From Leptospirales bacterium (GTDB lineage: Bacteria > Spirochaetota > Leptospiria > Leptospirales > Leptonemataceae): 64,000 nt of DNA. How positions within the stretch are numbered: the stretch's first letter is position 1; every line of letters begins with the position of its first letter. The notes below the pieces were generated by a model. It ran no database searches and was not told the DNA's origin. It saw nothing but the letters and a program-made list of their open reading frames with translations. Location: NCBI GenBank assembly GCA_019694655.1, contig JAIBBN010000006.1, positions 109,360 to 173,359 on the forward strand. The letters are read 5' to 3'. This document shows positions 61,974-64,000 of the stretch, one piece after another. Position numbers and translations under genes: made by a program.

Positions 61974-64000
61974 ATGGAACTATCCCGTTTGCGCAATTCG
62001 CTCCCTCTCGCCTTCGTCCTTTGGGCTATTCTGTGCAATTCGGCCATACTGATCATTGCCGGGATGCAATTGAGCGCCAATACATTCTGGCTTCGCTTTT
62101 TGGGGTATCAAGCTGGTGCGTTCTTTGTCAGCGACGCCCTTTACCGTTTGCTGCTTTACTGGCCCCTGACTCTGCCGTTCTGGCTGCCGCTGTTGAAGGT
62201 TGGCGGATGGCAGGCGCCGCGGCGATGGGGATGGCAGGCAATGGTACTTGTTGTGTTGCAACTGGCATTGTCGGTCCCGGTTGCACAAATCGATCTAAGT
62301 CAGACTATTCAGTGGCGGAGTCTTGGCGAAGGCGCGGTCATCGCCGGCCTGAGCCGGCCGCTTGCCGCTGCCACGCTGATTCTGGCACTGACCGCGCTGG
62401 TCACGAAGTCTGCTCCTGCTTGCAAAGCAGGCTGCCTGCTACTTGCTCTGGCGACCATTGCGGCAAGCTATCTGGGGCGGCTCCTGCTGGAAGGTCCGGC
62501 CATTCCGCGCCTGGAGGATGAACTGGCCTACTGGATTCAGTCGATTCTGATCCGTGATGGCCGCCTGGTCGGCCTGTCGCCACCGCCCGCCGGACTGTCC
62601 GCCGGTCGTTGGGAAGAGCTAACTCTGTTGCCATATGTATTGCGCGATGGCAATCTTTTCTTCAGCGCACACCAGCACGGCTGGTCCTATCTGCTGGCCG
62701 CCTTTCATCTATTGAGCGCGGCGCCCTATGCCAATCTAATTTTGGGATCAATCAGTGTAGTTCTACTCTGGATTACAGGGCGTCGCCTCTTTCCAGATTC
62801 AGGGAGAGGAGCACAATGGTTGGCGCCAGGCGCGCTTATTTTGATGCCGGCCCATTTCTTCGGCGCCGGAAACCTGATGTCACATATGTCCGCGCTGTGC
62901 CTGGAAATGGCCTCGCTTCTTGCATGGTTAGCCGCTGGCCAGGCGCTTTCACGTTCTCGCCAGATTGGGATGGCATTGCTGACTCTTGTGGCACTGATGG
63001 CCCTATGCTTCGTGCGGCTGCAGTCCGGAATCGCATTTATTCTTGGCCTCAGCGCAAAGGAGGCCCTCGCTCTGCTTTTTTCCGATCTTCGCCAACCGGG
63101 CGATCGACAGGGCCCAGCGCTTCGATTGGCGTTCTTAGTTTTTTCTGTCGCCATAATCTTGTCTGCGCTACTGGCCTACGCCTCGCTTTTTCCGGGCGGG
63201 CGAGTCTTTTTTACCAGCCTTTATCTGGACCGGCACTTTCACCCCGGATGTCAGCTGCCCGGCTTTGGTCCGGAATATGGCTGTGTTCCGACCTACGGGA
63301 CTATGGGCCACTCTCTGCGCAAGTTGCTGCTGAATGGGCTGGAGATTCTCCAGTCTTTGAGTATCGACTTGCCTCTTTTTGGACTGCCGACCGTTACCGT
63401 TCTGGCTGCGGGCGCTGTCCTTAGCTGGCCTGCGGTACGCAAACGCCCAGTGCTGCTACTCCTTGTTTTACTTCTCTGCGCCCATACTGCAATCTACGGC
63501 CTCTACTGGCACAACGGTGGCGAGAGCTTCCGAGGTCGTTACCTGCTCGATGCGGCTTACGCGCCCGCGCTGCTATTTGGGGTTTTGACCTCGCAATTGA
63601 TTGTTCGAGTCGAACGAATGCTACCAGCGTTTTTGGCGATGTTTTGCCTGCTGAGTGGGATCAATCTTTTGGTACAGAGTCGAGGCGCTTACGTAAATGT
63701 GGCTATTCCTCCCATCCACTCGCTATCAGCCCTGACCGCAGATGCGCCAACCAATGCGCTGATTGCGACTTCCAGCGAGGAACGCGACCGAATCGCACCG
63801 GATGAATTCAATTCTCATCATTTGAGGATGATTCCTGCGCAAAGAATGCGCGCATTTGTGAATGATAGCGCAGGGACCGTCGCCGCACTGGCCGGGTGGA
63901 TTGACGGGGATGGTTTCCTGCGCGATTCCCGGGGGAACTATTTGCTTGGGCCCGCTACCGATTCGGAACTCCAGATTATCGCCCGAAGAACCGGGGCGAC
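61974..64000 (+). CDS. GT-C-type membrane glycosyltransferase-like protein (partial at right edge)
   Basis: The frame is open from ATG 61974 (with GAGGCAGG upstream) to the window end, at least 675 codons. Many hydrophobic segments (LAFVLWAILCNSAILIIAG, FWLPLL, AFHLLSAAPYANLILGSI, LLLLVLLLCAHTAIYGLYW) alternate with short loops. A luminal acidic motif LEDELAYWIQS near residue 180 recalls the DE motif of ArnT/mannosyltransferase GT-C enzymes, and YRGRYLLD-like FRGRYLLDAAY occurs late. It could build surface glycan. Truncated, so length and C-terminus are unknown. Confidence 0.65.
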   Translation, partial: MELSRLRNSLPLAFVLWAILCNSAILIIAGMQLSANTFWLRFLGYQAGAFFVSDALYRLLLYWPLTLPFWLPLLKVGGWQAPRRWGWQAMVLVVLQLALSVPVAQIDLSQTIQWRSLGEGAVIAGLSRPLAAATLILALTALVTKSAPACKAGCLLLALATIAASYLGRLLLEGPAIPRLEDELAYWIQSILIRDGRLVGLSPPPAGLSAGRWEELTLLPYVLRDGNLFFSAHQHGWSYLLAAFHLLSAAPYANLILGSISVVLLWITGRRLFPDSGRGAQWLAPGALILMPAHFFGAGNLMSHMSALCLEMASLLAWLAAGQALSRSRQIGMALLTLVALMALCFVRLQSGIAFILGLSAKEALALLFSDLRQPGDRQGPALRLAFLVFSVAIILSALLAYASLFPGGRVFFTSLYLDRHFHPGCQLPGFGPEYGCVPTYGTMGHSLRKLLLNGLEILQSLSIDLPLFGLPTVTVLAAGAVLSWPAVRKRPVLLLLVLLLCAHTAIYGLYWHNGGESFRGRYLLDAAYAPALLFGVLTSQLIVRVERMLPAFLAMFCLLSGINLLVQSRGAYVNVAIPPIHSLSALTADAPTNALIATSSEERDRIAPDEFNSHHLRMIPAQRMRAFVNDSAGTVAALAGWIDGDGFLRDSRGNYLLGPATDSELQIIARRTGA

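Noticed and set aside
61919..62521. A 200-codon plus-strand open frame rich in cysteine and arginine
   Set aside because: It is out of frame with, and overlapped by, the longer membrane protein frame from 61974, which has periodic hydrophobic helices and a better start.

Overview
The window is GC-rich, gene-dense bacterial chromosome with about 54 protein genes on both strands. I see no tRNA, rRNA, CRISPR array, transposase or phage gene. Several traits point to a Leptospirales-like spirochaete (Leptonema/Turneriella-type rather than low-GC Leptospira): many lipoproteins with loose lipoboxes (LHC, FAC, LQC, IGC, AQC), SpoIIE phosphatases carrying a DAMGKSMQGAGG motif, a PilZ protein with membrane segments, FapA/DUF342, and a Bpt-type aminoacyl transferase. 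This placement is inference; there is no rRNA to confirm it.

Layout. 1-3105: a minus-strand operon (aminotransferase, dicarboxylate/amino-acid symporter, Smr protein) preceded by three phased 14-bp repeats. 3286-8522: a PilZ protein, a 456-bp hairpin-rich leader, then a glycine betaine synthesis operon (glycine/sarcosine methyltransferase, sarcosine/dimethylglycine methyltransferase, Na+/solute symporter), an outer-membrane protein and a PilZ-like protein. 8778-15858: SulP transporter, bpt diverging from serC, a small conserved protein coupled to a glutamine amidotransferase, an Old Yellow Enzyme and a lipoprotein esterase.

15900-21277: a sensory cluster of a solute-binding lipoprotein, a HAMP-PAS-RsbW-like ATPase and a Cache-HAMP-SpoIIE phosphatase. 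The TPR tail of the phosphatase is cut by an in-frame TAG. 21405-30313: quinone reductase-like MDR protein, ABC-F ATPase, CPA2 antiporter, AraC-Ogt fusion, patatin, a secreted protein and FapA. 30324-32225: an ArsR regulator diverging from an SDR/DoxX pair across a perfect 40-bp palindrome that contains the apparent ArsR start codon.

32239-49384: mostly envelope genes, including MORN-repeat, beta-helix, beta-propeller and NHL lipoproteins, a SUMF1-type lipoprotein, CorA, DUF427, Maf, a membrane PilZ protein, an outer-membrane barrel and gpmA. 49477-51291 is a second ABC-F gene. It is followed by a 327-bp stretch with an extended Shine-Dalgarno sequence, a 17-codon ORF and stable hairpins, with no family I recognise. 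51619-64000: more lipoproteins, a fused solute-binding/SpoIIE receptor diverging from a BMP-family binding lipoprotein, an FAD oxidoreductase, an acyltransferase and, at the right edge, an open-ended GT-C-like membrane protein.

The recurring themes are signalling at the envelope (SpoIIE/RsbW partner switching, PilZ/c-di-GMP, orphan binding proteins), surface lipoproteins, and osmotic and ion homeostasis (betaine synthesis, antiporter, CorA, SulP).
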